Shown: positions 1 to 8,621, counted from the first letter of the stretch. The stretch: 64,000 nt of DNA from UBA1732 sp045114455 (GCA_045114455.1 JBGUKN010000078.1:1-64000); one strand, 5' to 3'. Notes: generated by a model not told the origin, from the letters alone. Program-made: numbers and translations.

Positions 1-27
1 TTCTCCCGTGCAGGAGAAGCTTTTTTT
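1..27 (+). terminator. Rho-independent terminator of a gene left of the window
   Basis: Inverted arms TTCTCC (1-6) and GGAGAA (13-18) are followed by seven T residues at 21-27. The T tract lies on the plus strand, so it would stop a transcript entering from the left that converges on uxaA. The left arm may begin before base 1. Confidence 0.7.
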
Positions 28-48
28 GTGCCCGGATGAAACGAAAGA

Positions 49-1401
49 TCAGAGCGTGACGCCGTCCTTGAAGATGGCGATCTCCCGCGCGTCGTTCTTT
101 TCGTTGTTGGTCGTCAATTCGCCGGAAGCGGCCTTCAGGACGAATTCGACGAATTCCGCGGTGTCGGGCCGCCCTTGGGCGTCCCAGTCGATCCAGTGCG
201 GCTTGGACTGCGCCAGACGGGTGTTCGTGGCGACCTTCACGGTCGGGACCACGGTGCCGAACGGCGTGCCGCGTCCAGTGGTGAACAGCACGAGCTGGCA
301 TCCGGCGGCGGCGAGGACAGAGGACGCGACGAGGTCGTTTCCGGGGCCTGCAAGGAGATTCAGTCCGGGCTTGCTGAGCCGCTGGCCGTATTCGAGGACG
401 TCGACGACGGGCGACGAGCCGCCCTTCTGAACGCAGCCGAGGGACTTGTCCTCGAGCGTGGAGATGCCGCCTGCCTTGTTGCCGGGGGAGGGGTTTTCGT
501 CGATGGGCTGGCCGTGGCGTTCGTAATAGCTCTTGAACCCGTTGATCATTGCGACGCATTTGTCGAAGACTTCCCGGGAGACGCAGCGGTTCATCAGGAG
601 CGTTTCCGCGCCGAACATCTCCGGGACTTCGGTCAGAACGGTCGTGCCGCCCTGCGCCGTCAGCCAGTCGGAAAAACGTCCGACGAGCGGGTTTGCGGTG
701 AGGCCGGAGAGCCCGTCGGAGCCGCCGCATTTGAGTCCGACGCGGAGCGCGGAAACGGGGATGTCGGTGCGTTCTTTGACGCGCGCGGCGTCGAGCTCGG
801 CGAGGAGTTCCAGTCCGCGGGCGTATTCGTCACCGTCGTCCTGTGCGCGCAGAAACCGGATATTGAGCTTGGAAATGTCGCCGAGGCGTTCTCGGAAGCT
901 GTCGAGCGTGTTGTTTTCGCAGCCGAGCCCGACGATCAGCACTCCGCCGGCGTTCGGGTGATGCGCGAACGCCGCCAGAAGGTTCGCCGTGCATTCGTGG
1001 TCGCCGCCGAGCTGGGAGCAGCCGTAGGGATGGGTGAGGGCGATGCCGCCGACCGCGTCCGCGAGACGCCGCGCGAGGTCGTTCACGCATCCGACGGTCG
1101 GGATCACCCACAGGTCGTTGCGGACGCCCGCCTGTCCGTCGGGACGGCAGAATCCGGCGAACGTGCGCGTCGTCTTGATCTCCAGCGGTTTGAAGTCCGG
1201 CTTGTAGGCGTATTCGAGGAGTCCGGCGAGGTTGGACGCCAGATTGTGCGTGTGGACGTGTTCGCCGGGGGCGATCCGGACTTTCGCGTGTCCGATGGGC
1301 ATGCCGTATTTGATCACGTTCCCGCCCGGCTCGATGGGACGGATGGCGTACTTGTGGCCGTCGTCGCGGACCTCCACGTTGTCGAGCGGATGGATGATCA
1401 T
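49..1401 (-). CDS. uxaA: Altronate dehydratase
   Basis: Predicted to dehydrate D-altronate to 2-keto-3-deoxy-D-gluconate in the cytoplasm. The 450-residue protein has the UxaA layout: an N-terminal SAF-type domain (about residues 1-90, with the PGEHVHTHN stretch) and the large dehydratase domain with conserved VGCVND and HPYGCSQLGGDH motifs. E. coli UxaA is somewhat longer. The start ATG at 1401 was chosen because it forms an ATGA overlap with the uxaB stop; an upstream in-frame extension to 1662 lies entirely inside uxaB and reads as out-of-frame sequence. It is the last gene of the operon, and converts the UxaB product. Family assignment is firm; substrate is inferred from family and context. 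Confidence 0.92.
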   Translation of the reverse strand: MIIHPLDNVEVRDDGHKYAIRPIEPGGNVIKYGMPIGHAKVRIAPGEHVHTHNLASNLAGLLEYAYKPDFKPLEIKTTRTFAGFCRPDGQAGVRNDLWVIPTVGCVNDLARRLADAVGGIALTHPYGCSQLGGDHECTANLLAAFAHHPNAGGVLIVGLGCENNTLDSFRERLGDISKLNIRFLRAQDDGDEYARGLELLAELDAARVKERTDIPVSALRVGLKCGGSDGLSGLTANPLVGRFSDWLTAQGGTTVLTEVPEMFGAETLLMNRCVSREVFDKCVAMINGFKSYYERHGQPIDENPSPGNKAGGISTLEDKSLGCVQKGGSSPVVDVLEYGQRLSKPGLNLLAGPGNDLVASSVLAAAGCQLVLFTTGRGTPFGTVVPTVKVATNTRLAQSKPHWIDWDAQGRPDTAEFVEFVLKAASGELTTNNEKNDAREIAIFKDGVTL

Positions 1402-2705
1402 GGCTGCTTCGTGACTCCCTGTTCCACGGCAGCGGTGAAGCCGGGAATGGCGTTCAGGTCCATGCCCCAGAAAGCGGCGTTGCCGAGGATGGTCTTCACA
1501 TCGGGCTTTCCGGCGAAGAACGCCTTCACCTCCGGCGCGTCGTTGATCTCGCACGAACGGTAGAAGTCGATGAGGTATGCCATGGACTGCGTGAGGCAGG
1601 CCGGGAGCTTGCCGGTGAGCTTGAGATAATCGAGGAGCGTCGGGAGCACGCGGACTTTCCACTTGGAAACGGAGTTCAGCGCGATGGAGAGGAGCCTGTG
1701 CTGGGCGTAGGGGTTCGCGAAGCGTTCGAGCACGGATTCCGCATAGGCTTTCTTTTCCGCCTCGGGCAGGTTCACGGTCGGCATGACCTCCTCGAAGAGG
1801 ACGGTCCGCAGGAACTTGCCGAACTTTTCGTCGCGGACCATCTCGTCCACGAACGTGAATCCCGCCATGTGCGCGCCGAGCACGCTGGCGGTGTGCGCGC
1901 CGTTCAGGAACCGGACTTTGCGCGTGCGGTACGGGGTCTGGTCGTCAGTGAACAGGACGTTGAGCCCGGCGGCTTTCGCCGGAAGTTCCTTTTCGACCTC
2001 GGCGGGACCTTCGATCACGAAGAAGAAGAACGGTTCGCCGCAGTCGAGGAGCTTGTCCTCGATCCCGAGCTTTTCGCAGTATTTCGCGGCGTCGTTGCGC
2101 GGATAGCCCGCCACGATGCGGTCGACCAGCGTGCTGCAGAAGATGCACTTATCCTCGACGAAACGGACGACCTCGGGATCGGAGATGTATTTCAGGACGC
2201 ATTCGCGGAGTTTCTGTCCGTTGTGCTCGATGAGCTCGCAGGGGATGAAGATCAGGCCGTCGAGACCGGCTTTCGCGCGGGCGGTGACGAGTTTCGCGAC
2301 CTTCGAGGGGAAAGTGTCGGCGTCGGGACGGTATTCGATGCCCGCCTCGGTCGTGTTCGAGAAGACGAATCGCAGGTCGGGATTCAGGGCGGCTTCGACG
2401 ACCTTGTCCCACTGCGTGGCGGGGTTGAGACAGCCCTTCACGCAGTCGATCCGTTCGATCTGCTCGACCACCTGGCCGTCCTTCACGCCGCGCAGGATCA
2501 CATGGTAGAGGCCGCCCTGTTCGTTGATGACGTCGCACATGCCCTGCGGGAGCGGCTGGACGATCTGAACGGCGGAGTCGAACACGCCGGCTTTGTTCAT
2601 GCGGTCGACCATCCAGTCGACGAACGCGCGCAGGAAATTGCCCTCGCCGAACTGGAGGATGCGGACGGGGCGGGTCAGGGGAGTTTCACGGGTCAGCTGT
2701 TTCAT
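1398..2705 (-). CDS. uxaB: Tagaturonate reductase (altronate oxidoreductase)
   Basis: Predicted to reduce D-tagaturonate to D-altronate with NADH. The 435-residue protein belongs to the polyol-specific long-chain dehydrogenase (mannitol dehydrogenase) family. The N-terminal nucleotide-binding region reads ILQFGEGNFLRAFVDW, and the catalytic KxxxxNxxH signature is present as KVRFLNGAH. No uronate isomerase (UxaC) is seen beside it, so tagaturonate is more likely supplied by the upstream dehydrogenase (2720-3742) than from galacturonate. It overlaps uxaA by 4 bp and lies 14 bp downstream of the dehydrogenase gene. Confidence 0.93.
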   Translation of the reverse strand: MKQLTRETPLTRPVRILQFGEGNFLRAFVDWMVDRMNKAGVFDSAVQIVQPLPQGMCDVINEQGGLYHVILRGVKDGQVVEQIERIDCVKGCLNPATQWDKVVEAALNPDLRFVFSNTTEAGIEYRPDADTFPSKVAKLVTARAKAGLDGLIFIPCELIEHNGQKLRECVLKYISDPEVVRFVEDKCIFCSTLVDRIVAGYPRNDAAKYCEKLGIEDKLLDCGEPFFFFVIEGPAEVEKELPAKAAGLNVLFTDDQTPYRTRKVRFLNGAHTASVLGAHMAGFTFVDEMVRDEKFGKFLRTVLFEEVMPTVNLPEAEKKAYAESVLERFANPYAQHRLLSIALNSVSKWKVRVLPTLLDYLKLTGKLPACLTQSMAYLIDFYRSCEINDAPEVKAFFAGKPDVKTILGNAAFWGMDLNAIPGFTAAVEQGVTKQP

Positions 2706-2719
2706 ATGGCATGCTCCTT

Positions 2720-3742
2720 TCAGTCAAGCGAGACAAGATAGCGGCAGACTTTCGCGGGTGCGTCGTGCCAGTCCTGAAGCGCCTGTCCCGCCTGGTCGAA
2801 GCCGTAAACGCGGGAGATCATCTTGCTGATCGGGAAAAGCCCGCGTGCGGCGAAGTCGATCACGCGGCGGAAGTTGCAGGGCATGGCGTTGCGGGAGCCG
2901 CGGATGTCGAGCTCTTTCTGGACGAAGAGCTTGGTCTCGTATTCGACGGGCGCCTTGGCGTAGCCGATGTAGGTGACGCATCCGGCGAACGCGACTTCGT
3001 CGACGGCGGCGCGGAAAGTCTGCGGAAGCCCGACGGCTTCGATGACGACGTTCGGGCCGCGGCCGCCGGTGAGGTCGGCAAGAGCCTGGTGAAGGTCGGT
3101 CTTCGAGGAGTCGACGGTGTCGGTCGCGCCGAACTCGCGGGCGAGCGCGAGCTTCTCCGGGTCGACGTCGACGGCGATCATCTTGCGGACGCCTTTACGG
3201 GCGAGCCCAAGCACAGCGCCGAGTCCGACCGCGCCGCAGCCGATCACGGCGGCGATGCTGTCTTCGGTCGCGCCGGAACGGTCGGACGCGTGTCCTCCGA
3301 CGGTCAGCGGTTCGATGAGGGCGATTTCCTCCTGTTTCATTGCGTCGGCGTCGAAGAGCTTGGTCCACGGCACGACGATATGCTTCGTGAGCGCGCCATC
3401 GCGCTGCACGCCAAGCGTCTGGTTGAACTGGCAGCAGTTGGGGCGTTCGGCGAGGCAGCTGGGGCAGACGCCGCAGTTCGTGTACGGGGAGACGGTCACT
3501 TTCTGACCGACACGCCAGCAGTCCGGGACCCCGGCGCCCTTCGCTTCGATGACCGCGCTGATCTCGTGCCCGGGGATGCGGGGCAGGGTGATGAGCGGAT
3601 TCTTGCCGCGGAATGTGTTGAGGTCGCTGCCGCAGAGGCCGACGAATTTGACGGCAAGCAGGACGCTGCCGGGCGTGAGTTCGGGTTCCGGTATCTCCTG
3701 ATAGCCGGTCTGAAACGGCGCGGTGATGGAAAAAGCACGCAT
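2720..3742 (-). CDS. Zinc-dependent dehydrogenase, probable L-galactonate 5-dehydrogenase
   Basis: A 340-residue medium-chain dehydrogenase/reductase. Catalytic zinc ligands are visible as C37 (LCGSD) and H59/E60 (GHE). Structural zinc cysteines are C90, C93, C96 and C103 or C104. The Rossmann glycine motif GCGAVGLG lies near residues 168-175. In this operon, between a lactonase and uxaB, the best-fitting reaction is oxidation of L-galactonate to D-tagaturonate, the role of E. coli LgoD (YjjN). Other sorbitol-dehydrogenase-like polyol or aldonate substrates cannot be excluded from sequence alone. Family certain, substrate inferred. Confidence 0.8.
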   Translation of the reverse strand: MRAFSITAPFQTGYQEIPEPELTPGSVLLAVKFVGLCGSDLNTFRGKNPLITLPRIPGHEISAVIEAKGAGVPDCWRVGQKVTVSPYTNCGVCPSCLAERPNCCQFNQTLGVQRDGALTKHIVVPWTKLFDADAMKQEEIALIEPLTVGGHASDRSGATEDSIAAVIGCGAVGLGAVLGLARKGVRKMIAVDVDPEKLALAREFGATDTVDSSKTDLHQALADLTGGRGPNVVIEAVGLPQTFRAAVDEVAFAGCVTYIGYAKAPVEYETKLFVQKELDIRGSRNAMPCNFRRVIDFAARGLFPISKMISRVYGFDQAGQALQDWHDAPAKVCRYLVSLD

Positions 3743-3748
3743 GATGAA

Positions 3749-4582
3749 TCAACCTCCAAAATATGCTTTCAGGGCGGTTCCGCCCATGATCTGAGCTTGT
3801 TCGTGTTCGCTGAGACGCGAGATGAAGTCTCCGGCGAGGCCGCGCCAGGCGGAATAGGTGGTGGCGCAGGTGCAGACGGGCCAGTCCGAACCGAACATGA
3901 CGCGCGCCGGGCCGAAGGCGTCCAGTACGGTTTCGACATAGGGCCGGAGCTGGTCCGGCGTCCAGTTATGGATATCCGCTTCGGTCACGAGGCCGGAGAG
4001 CTTGCAATAGACGTTCGGGAACGCCGCGAGCTTGCGGAGATTGTCCGCCCAGGGCTGCATTTCGCCCGCGGCGATCTTCGGCTTGGCGATATGGTCGAGC
4101 ACGAAGACCTGTTCCGAGGAGTGTTTCCGCACGAATTCGATCGCATAGGGCAGGTGGCGTTCGAAGATCAGGATGTCGTACGCCAGATGCGCGGAGAGCA
4201 GACGGTCGATGCCGCGGTTGAACGCCTCGCCGAGGATGAACCGGTCGTCCGGTTCGTCCTGGACCACATGGCGAACCGCGCGGAGTTTCGGATTTGCGGC
4301 GAACCGTTCGAGCAGGGCGGGGAATTCGGGCGAGGCGATCGGAAGCCAGCCGACGACGCCCGCGATGAAATCGTTTTCCTCTGCGAACTTCAGGAGCCAT
4401 TCGGTTTCTTCGACGCACTGGCGCGCCTGCACGGAGACCACGCGGTCGATCCCCGCGCGGTCGAGTTCGATCTTGAGGTCGGCGGGCAGGAAGTCGCGGC
4501 GGAGCACGGCCATCTCATCGGAGATCCAGCTGTAGTCCCGCGTGTTGTAACGCCAGAAATGATGGTGCGCATCAATTTTCAT
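3749..4582 (-). CDS. Amidohydrolase-family sugar lactonase, probable L-galactono-1,5-lactonase
   Basis: A 277-residue metal-dependent hydrolase of the COG3618 / L-fuconolactonase type, with the N-terminal DAHHHFW metal-binding motif and a conserved FGSDWPV segment near the C terminus. Members hydrolyse aldono-lactones produced by sugar dehydrogenases. The start at 4582 (MKIDAHHHFW) was chosen over an upstream Met (4645), since the motif normally sits at the extreme N terminus and the extension runs back into the preceding gene. It overlaps the upstream aldo/keto reductase gene by 11 bp, which couples dehydrogenase and lactonase expression. L-fucono- versus L-galactonolactone cannot be told from sequence; the UxaB/UxaA context favours L-galactonolactone. 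Confidence 0.83.
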   Translation of the reverse strand: MKIDAHHHFWRYNTRDYSWISDEMAVLRRDFLPADLKIELDRAGIDRVVSVQARQCVEETEWLLKFAEENDFIAGVVGWLPIASPEFPALLERFAANPKLRAVRHVVQDEPDDRFILGEAFNRGIDRLLSAHLAYDILIFERHLPYAIEFVRKHSSEQVFVLDHIAKPKIAAGEMQPWADNLRKLAAFPNVYCKLSGLVTEADIHNWTPDQLRPYVETVLDAFGPARVMFGSDWPVCTCATTYSAWRGLAGDFISRLSEHEQAQIMGGTALKAYFGG

Positions 4583-5570
4583 CGTCGATGACCTTTCTGC
4601 GGATGAGCTCGGCCCAGAATTCCGCGGGAGCATGATAATGTGCATAGGAAGCGTTCACGGGGATGCGGGCCGGATCGGATGTGTTCAGCGAAACGGCTGC
4701 GACGCCGGGCTGTCGGAACCCGTACTCGACGGCTGCGGCGGCCGGGTCGACGGAGAACTTCTTGCATACGGAGAGATAGTCTGCGCGTTTTTTGAAAAGC
4801 TCCGCGTCGCGGACCGGATCCGCCTTGCAGTAGTCGAGCATGGAGCCGCCTGTGAGGAATCCTCCGTTGAAGAGTGCGGAGTCGACAATGCCGACCAGAT
4901 CGTCTTTGAGCTTGAGCATGAAATCGCGGAGTTCGCGCGGATGGCGGAGGATCGTCGGCGCGCAGGCGAACATGACCCAATCGAACGGGATGCTGGCGTA
5001 AAGGCCGCGGATGACGCGCCAGTCCTTGGCTCCGATGCCGACGCCGCGAACGCGCCCCGTTTTCTTGAGCTCGAACAGCGCACGGTATGCGCCCAGGATA
5101 TCCTCCACGGTGCCGCCGCCCGCCAGAAATTCGTCGGGGTCGTGAACGGAAACGAGGTCAATGGCGCGATCTCCGCCGAGCAGTTCGACCGCCTCGTCGT
5201 AGCAGCGCATGATGCCGTGATAGGAGATGTCCTGTTCGGCGTCGTATTCGAGCCCAGCCCACACGCCCGGTTCGAACGTCGGTTCCGGGGCAGTGAGCGG
5301 TTTCCTGCGCCAGCCGAGCTTCACGCTGATCGTGATGCCGTCGGACAGGACAGCAAGGTCGCGAAGTGCGCATCCGATGGATTCGAGCGAAAGACCCGCG
5401 CCGTATTTCCCGGCGGAGTCGATCGTTGGCTTCGCGGCGGTGCGGAACCATGCTCTAGCGAGTTCGAGTTTCGTTTCGTATGGCAGGACGCGGTAGAGAT
5501 TGCCGAGGCAGCTGGTCCCGAAAATGACCGGCGTGATTTCCAGTCCGTCCCGTGTCAGATAAGTTGTCAT
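4572..5570 (-). CDS. Aldo/keto reductase, probable L-galactose (L-fucose-type) 1-dehydrogenase
   Basis: A 332-residue aldo/keto reductase of the L-galactose / D-threo-aldose 1-dehydrogenase group. The catalytic tetrad is visible as D51, Y56 (DSAGKYG), K84 (SVKLGW) and H143 (SVHDPD). It is predicted to oxidise the sugar at C1 to a 1,5-lactone with NAD(P). The start at 5570 (MTTYLTRDG) was preferred because the upstream 27 residues have no family character. As the first gene of the operon it sits behind a good promoter (5623-5651) and would supply the lactone for the next enzyme. Confidence 0.82.
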   Translation of the reverse strand: MTTYLTRDGLEITPVIFGTSCLGNLYRVLPYETKLELARAWFRTAAKPTIDSAGKYGAGLSLESIGCALRDLAVLSDGITISVKLGWRRKPLTAPEPTFEPGVWAGLEYDAEQDISYHGIMRCYDEAVELLGGDRAIDLVSVHDPDEFLAGGGTVEDILGAYRALFELKKTGRVRGVGIGAKDWRVIRGLYASIPFDWVMFACAPTILRHPRELRDFMLKLKDDLVGIVDSALFNGGFLTGGSMLDYCKADPVRDAELFKKRADYLSVCKKFSVDPAAAAVEYGFRQPGVAAVSLNTSDPARIPVNASYAHYHAPAEFWAELIRRKVIDDEN

Positions 5571-5622
5571 GTCGTTGTCGGTTCCGATTGTTTGTGGCAA
5601 CAGGAAAGAGCGTTGATGATAT

Positions 5623-5651
5623 ATTATATATGCGGAACGCGAAAAAAACAA
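5623..5651 (-). promoter_or_regulatory. Sigma-70-type promoter of the sugar-acid operon
   Basis: On the minus strand TTGTTT (5651-5646) and a perfect TATAAT (5628-5623) are separated by 17 bp. The promoter points into the aldo/keto reductase gene, whose start is 53 bp downstream of the -10 element. Confidence 0.6.
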
Positions 5652-5665
5652 ACGGGAGTTATTTT

Positions 5666-5683
5666 TTAACGTGAACTTAACGT
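5666..5683. promoter_or_regulatory. Helically phased direct repeat, possible activator site
   Basis: TTAACGT occurs at 5666-5672 and again at 5677-5683, a period of 11 bp. The pair ends 15 bp upstream of the -35 element of the sugar-acid operon promoter. Direct half-sites at one helical turn are typical of AraC-type activators; no such regulator is encoded in this window, so this is only a candidate. Confidence 0.35.
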
Positions 5684-5818
5684 TTCAAGACACGGATTCA
5701 CAGGGAAAATGAGGAAAAAAAGGAGACAAAACGGAGGTTTCCGCGGCATGGGGTTCATGGCGACATAAAGAAATGTCTCTGCCCCGAAGAAACGCGGGCA
5801 GGAAGCTTGTCCCGTTTG

Positions 5819-7378
5819 TCAGCGTACGGAGCCGATCACAAACGTGGTGATGGAGTACGGTGCAAGCCGGACGGAAAGCTTTTTGTCCCGGACCGGGACG
5901 GGCGGAATATCCTCGTTCCAGTTTTCCCCCGCATTGACAGGGCCGCTGGTGCGGATGACATTCGCGGAATCCGCCGGAAGCCGGTCGAATGCGCCGAGGT
6001 CGAACGTCACGGGCTGTTCCGTGGCGGAAGCGTTGAGCGCGACAATCACGATCCTGCCGGATTCGCGGTTCCATGCGGCGAGCGTGGACGGCGAGGATGC
6101 GATGATGCGGTCGCCGGGGCGGATATAGCGCGTGAACTGTCCGAACGCGTAGTAGCGTTTGCCGAGGAGAAGCTTTTCCTCGAAATGATCGGCGATGCCG
6201 AGTCCCCAGTACGCGCCGCCGAGCGTCGTGTTGGAACGTTCCGCCGCATTGAAGCCGGAGCGGTGGCGGTCGATCACCTGCCAGATCACCCAGGCGGACG
6301 GCCGCATGCCGTTCATGTCCTCAATGATGCGGTTCGCGAGCCAGAGAGGACTGCCCATGTCGCCCGCTGCCCGTCCGCCGAGCGTGCCGTTTCCGTCGAC
6401 TTCGCTCATCCAGAGGTGTTTCTTTTCCGTTTTTGCGAGCGATTCGATCTCCGCCCTGCGGCTGCCGCTGTAGGAATGCGTGTTGATGCGGCCGACGGCA
6501 TTTTTCGCCTCGCGGGAAAGCGCTTTGTATGTGTCGATGGAGAGGTCCATGGAAGTTTCGTCGGCAACTGCGAGGATGAGTCCTTCGCGGACGCCCCGTC
6601 TGCGGAGCGCCTTGTCGAGGGCGAGGATAATCTCACTCTTGAACCGGTTGTCCCTGATGTCGCAGCCTTCCTGCTTGTTGCTGTACGCGCCCCAGAAACC
6701 GGAGGACGGCTCATTGAACGGATCGATGCTGTTCAGGCTGATATGGAGGTCGTCGCGCATGTGCCTTACGACGTCGGCGAGGAATTCGGCGAAGGGCCCG
6801 GCGTACTCCGGCTTCAGATTGTTGTCCTTGTGTGCGCCGCTGCCGCCGCCGGAACACCCGCTCCAGGTCATGAAGTACGGCGGGGAGTTGGAGAATGCCT
6901 CGACGAGAGTGTCCGGCGACCGTTTGAGGATCTTTGTCAGGACGTTCATCTGATTCTTGTCCCGAGTCCAGTCGTATTGGTACAGGATGATGCCGTCGTC
7001 GTCGACTTCGAATGCGCCGTCCCGGGTGCGGAGAGGCTGTGCGAATCCGGGCATATTGGAGTCGGAGCGTGTGATGTGGCGGTGAGAAGGATCGTCTCCG
7101 CCGCCGATGTTGTATCGCGCGATGTTGAGTCCGAGTCCTTTTTCGGGATCGAAGAAAGCGTCCACCGCCGCGTCCGTGAGCTTGTCGCTGTAGCCGATAC
7201 GGTTCGCCCACCAGCAAAGAGAGGTGCCCCAGCCCTCGAAAACGCCGTCATTGAACGGGGAACTTTTTCCCGGATCGAGCTTAACCTGAATCTCCGTCTG
7301 AAGCGGGGACTGTCCGGAAAGAAGCGGGCAGAGCATAACTGAGCAAAGGATAAGACAGCGGACGATTTTTTCTTTCAT
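5819..7378 (-). CDS. Secreted GH30 glycosidase, endo-beta-1,6-galactanase-like
   Basis: A 519-residue protein with an N-terminal signal peptide (KEKIVRCLILCSVMLCPLLS) followed by a GH30 (clan A) TIM barrel and a C-terminal beta side domain. The FEGWGTSLCWWANRIG opening is characteristic of the endo-beta-1,6-galactanase branch. The expected acid/base is E223 in DPFNEP and the nucleophile E326 in LWMSEVDG. Substrate is probably a beta-galactan or arabinogalactan side chain; other GH30 activities (xylanase, glucanase) are less likely from the opening motif. A GGAGG ribosome site precedes the start by 9 nt. It is the last gene of a likely three-gene unit with 7402-7710 and 7752-8471. Confidence 0.85.
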   Translation of the reverse strand: MKEKIVRCLILCSVMLCPLLSGQSPLQTEIQVKLDPGKSSPFNDGVFEGWGTSLCWWANRIGYSDKLTDAAVDAFFDPEKGLGLNIARYNIGGGDDPSHRHITRSDSNMPGFAQPLRTRDGAFEVDDDGIILYQYDWTRDKNQMNVLTKILKRSPDTLVEAFSNSPPYFMTWSGCSGGGSGAHKDNNLKPEYAGPFAEFLADVVRHMRDDLHISLNSIDPFNEPSSGFWGAYSNKQEGCDIRDNRFKSEIILALDKALRRRGVREGLILAVADETSMDLSIDTYKALSREAKNAVGRINTHSYSGSRRAEIESLAKTEKKHLWMSEVDGNGTLGGRAAGDMGSPLWLANRIIEDMNGMRPSAWVIWQVIDRHRSGFNAAERSNTTLGGAYWGLGIADHFEEKLLLGKRYYAFGQFTRYIRPGDRIIASSPSTLAAWNRESGRIVIVALNASATEQPVTFDLGAFDRLPADSANVIRTSGPVNAGENWNEDIPPVPVRDKKLSVRLAPYSITTFVIGSVR

Positions 7379-7401
7379 GGGGCCCGTCCTCCCGGGAAAA
7401 A

Positions 7402-7710
7402 TCAGCGGATTTCCTGACCGTTTTCGTCAATGGTGCGGGCGCTGATGACCTCGCATTCGATCGCATCGTCGCCAGATGAAGCCCTTTCGTCCGCGTTCCC
7501 GCCCCGCGGAGCGTGGTCCCGCTCCTGAATGCTGGAAGAGGCGTCCTTCCGGCCGGAAAACGAGGAGAAAAAACCGCCGGAAATGCCGCGGACAAGCCAG
7601 CAGGCCACAACGATGAGGAGGAACGGCACCACGATGACTGCGAGAACGACCGTGAGAAGAGCCAGCAGGATGGTCATTCCGATTGACAGATTCGTGCGTA
7701 TAAACTTCAT
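7402..7710 (-). CDS. Small membrane protein, function unknown
   Basis: A 102-residue protein with a hydrophobic segment of roughly 40 residues (about 10-45), long enough for two tight or one long membrane helix, then a polar, charged cytoplasmic or periplasmic tail. No family recognised. The start at 7710 (MKFIRTNLS) was chosen because AGGA lies 10 nt upstream, whereas the in-frame ATG at 7740 has no ribosome site. It lies between the GH30 gene (23 bp) and the glycosyltransferase (41 bp), on the same strand. Confidence 0.6.
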   Translation of the reverse strand: MKFIRTNLSIGMTILLALLTVVLAVIVVPFLLIVVACWLVRGISGGFFSSFSGRKDASSSIQERDHAPRGGNADERASSGDDAIECEVISARTIDENGQEIR

Positions 7711-7751
7711 GTGCGTGTTATCCTGTTTTGTTTCCGGCATCCGGCATGGCG

Positions 7752-8471
7752 TCAGAGCCGGAAGAGACCGTACTGGAGAATGCAGCGGAACGCTGACACG
7801 CCGTCTTTCCAGTTGATCTTCTTGCCTTGCTGATAGTTTCTCGGATAGTAGGAGACGGGCACCTGCCAGACGCGCGGATGGAGCCGGGCGATTTTGAGCG
7901 TGAATTCAGGTTCGAAACCGAACCGTTTTTCCCTGAGCGTAATCTTTTGAAGGAAATCGCGCCGGACCATCTTGTAGCAGCATTCCATGTCGAAAAGCGA
8001 GAGGTCCGAAAAAATGTTGCAGAAGTGCGTGAGGATCTCGTTGATCCTGGAATGCCAGAAGGACATGACCTGGAGGCTTCCAGGCGCCCGCATGATCGGT
8101 TTGCGCGCGCCGAAGACGACGTCGGCCTGTCCGTCGAGAATGGGCTGAAGCACGGATGGAAGCTCCTCCGGGCAGTACTCGAAATCGGCGTCCTGGATCG
8201 TGACGACGCTGCCCGTCGCCATGGCAAAACCCGCATGGAGCGCCGCGCCCTTTCCTCCGTTTGCCTCACGGCGCTTGATCCTGACGCCGCGTGTCTCCCA
8301 GAGCTGAAGATGTTCCCATGTCTTGTCCGTGGAATGATCGTCCACTGCGATGTATTCCACCTCGACGCCCGGCTGGAAACGGACGGCGCAGACGCGTTCG
8401 AGGATGGAGTCGATATATTTTTCCTCGTTGTAAACGGGTATCACGATTGAGAGCTTGATGTTGTCTGACAT
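7752..8471 (-). CDS. Family 2 glycosyltransferase (polyprenyl-phosphate glycosyltransferase-like)
   Basis: A 239-residue GT-A fold enzyme. It starts with the classic LSIVIPVYNEE motif, has DDHSTDKTW, the nucleotide-sugar DxD motif as DAD within VVTIQDADFEY, and a GGKGAALHAGF segment. The lack of a C-terminal membrane domain makes it like soluble dolichol-phosphate mannosyltransferase (DPM1) proteins that charge an undecaprenyl-phosphate carrier. Donor and acceptor cannot be deduced. First gene of the leftward unit that ends in the GH30 gene. Confidence 0.85.
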   Translation of the reverse strand: MSDNIKLSIVIPVYNEEKYIDSILERVCAVRFQPGVEVEYIAVDDHSTDKTWEHLQLWETRGVRIKRREANGGKGAALHAGFAMATGSVVTIQDADFEYCPEELPSVLQPILDGQADVVFGARKPIMRAPGSLQVMSFWHSRINEILTHFCNIFSDLSLFDMECCYKMVRRDFLQKITLREKRFGFEPEFTLKIARLHPRVWQVPVSYYPRNYQQGKKINWKDGVSAFRCILQYGLFRL

Positions 8472-8621
8472 GGATATCTTTCAATATTGAACAGGTGTTT
8501 TCCCGCCGGACAGGAACATGGGGCGGAGGACAAACACTTTTTTTAAAATAGTTTTACCGTTTATAAAATACGCCCGAAATGCTTTTTTTCAAGTCCGGGA
8601 GTATTTTTTTTCAAAATCCGC

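Noticed and set aside
49..1662. Longer uxaA reading frame starting at 1662
   Set aside because: The extra 87 codons overlap uxaB and read as Arg/His/Pro-rich out-of-frame sequence; the ATG at 1401 gives a coupled ATGA overlap.
49..5570. L-fucose catabolism as the operon function
   Set aside because: The dehydrogenase and lactonase could act on L-fucose, but the downstream uxaB and uxaA handle six-carbon tagaturonate/altronate with a C6 hydroxyl, and no fuconate dehydratase is present.
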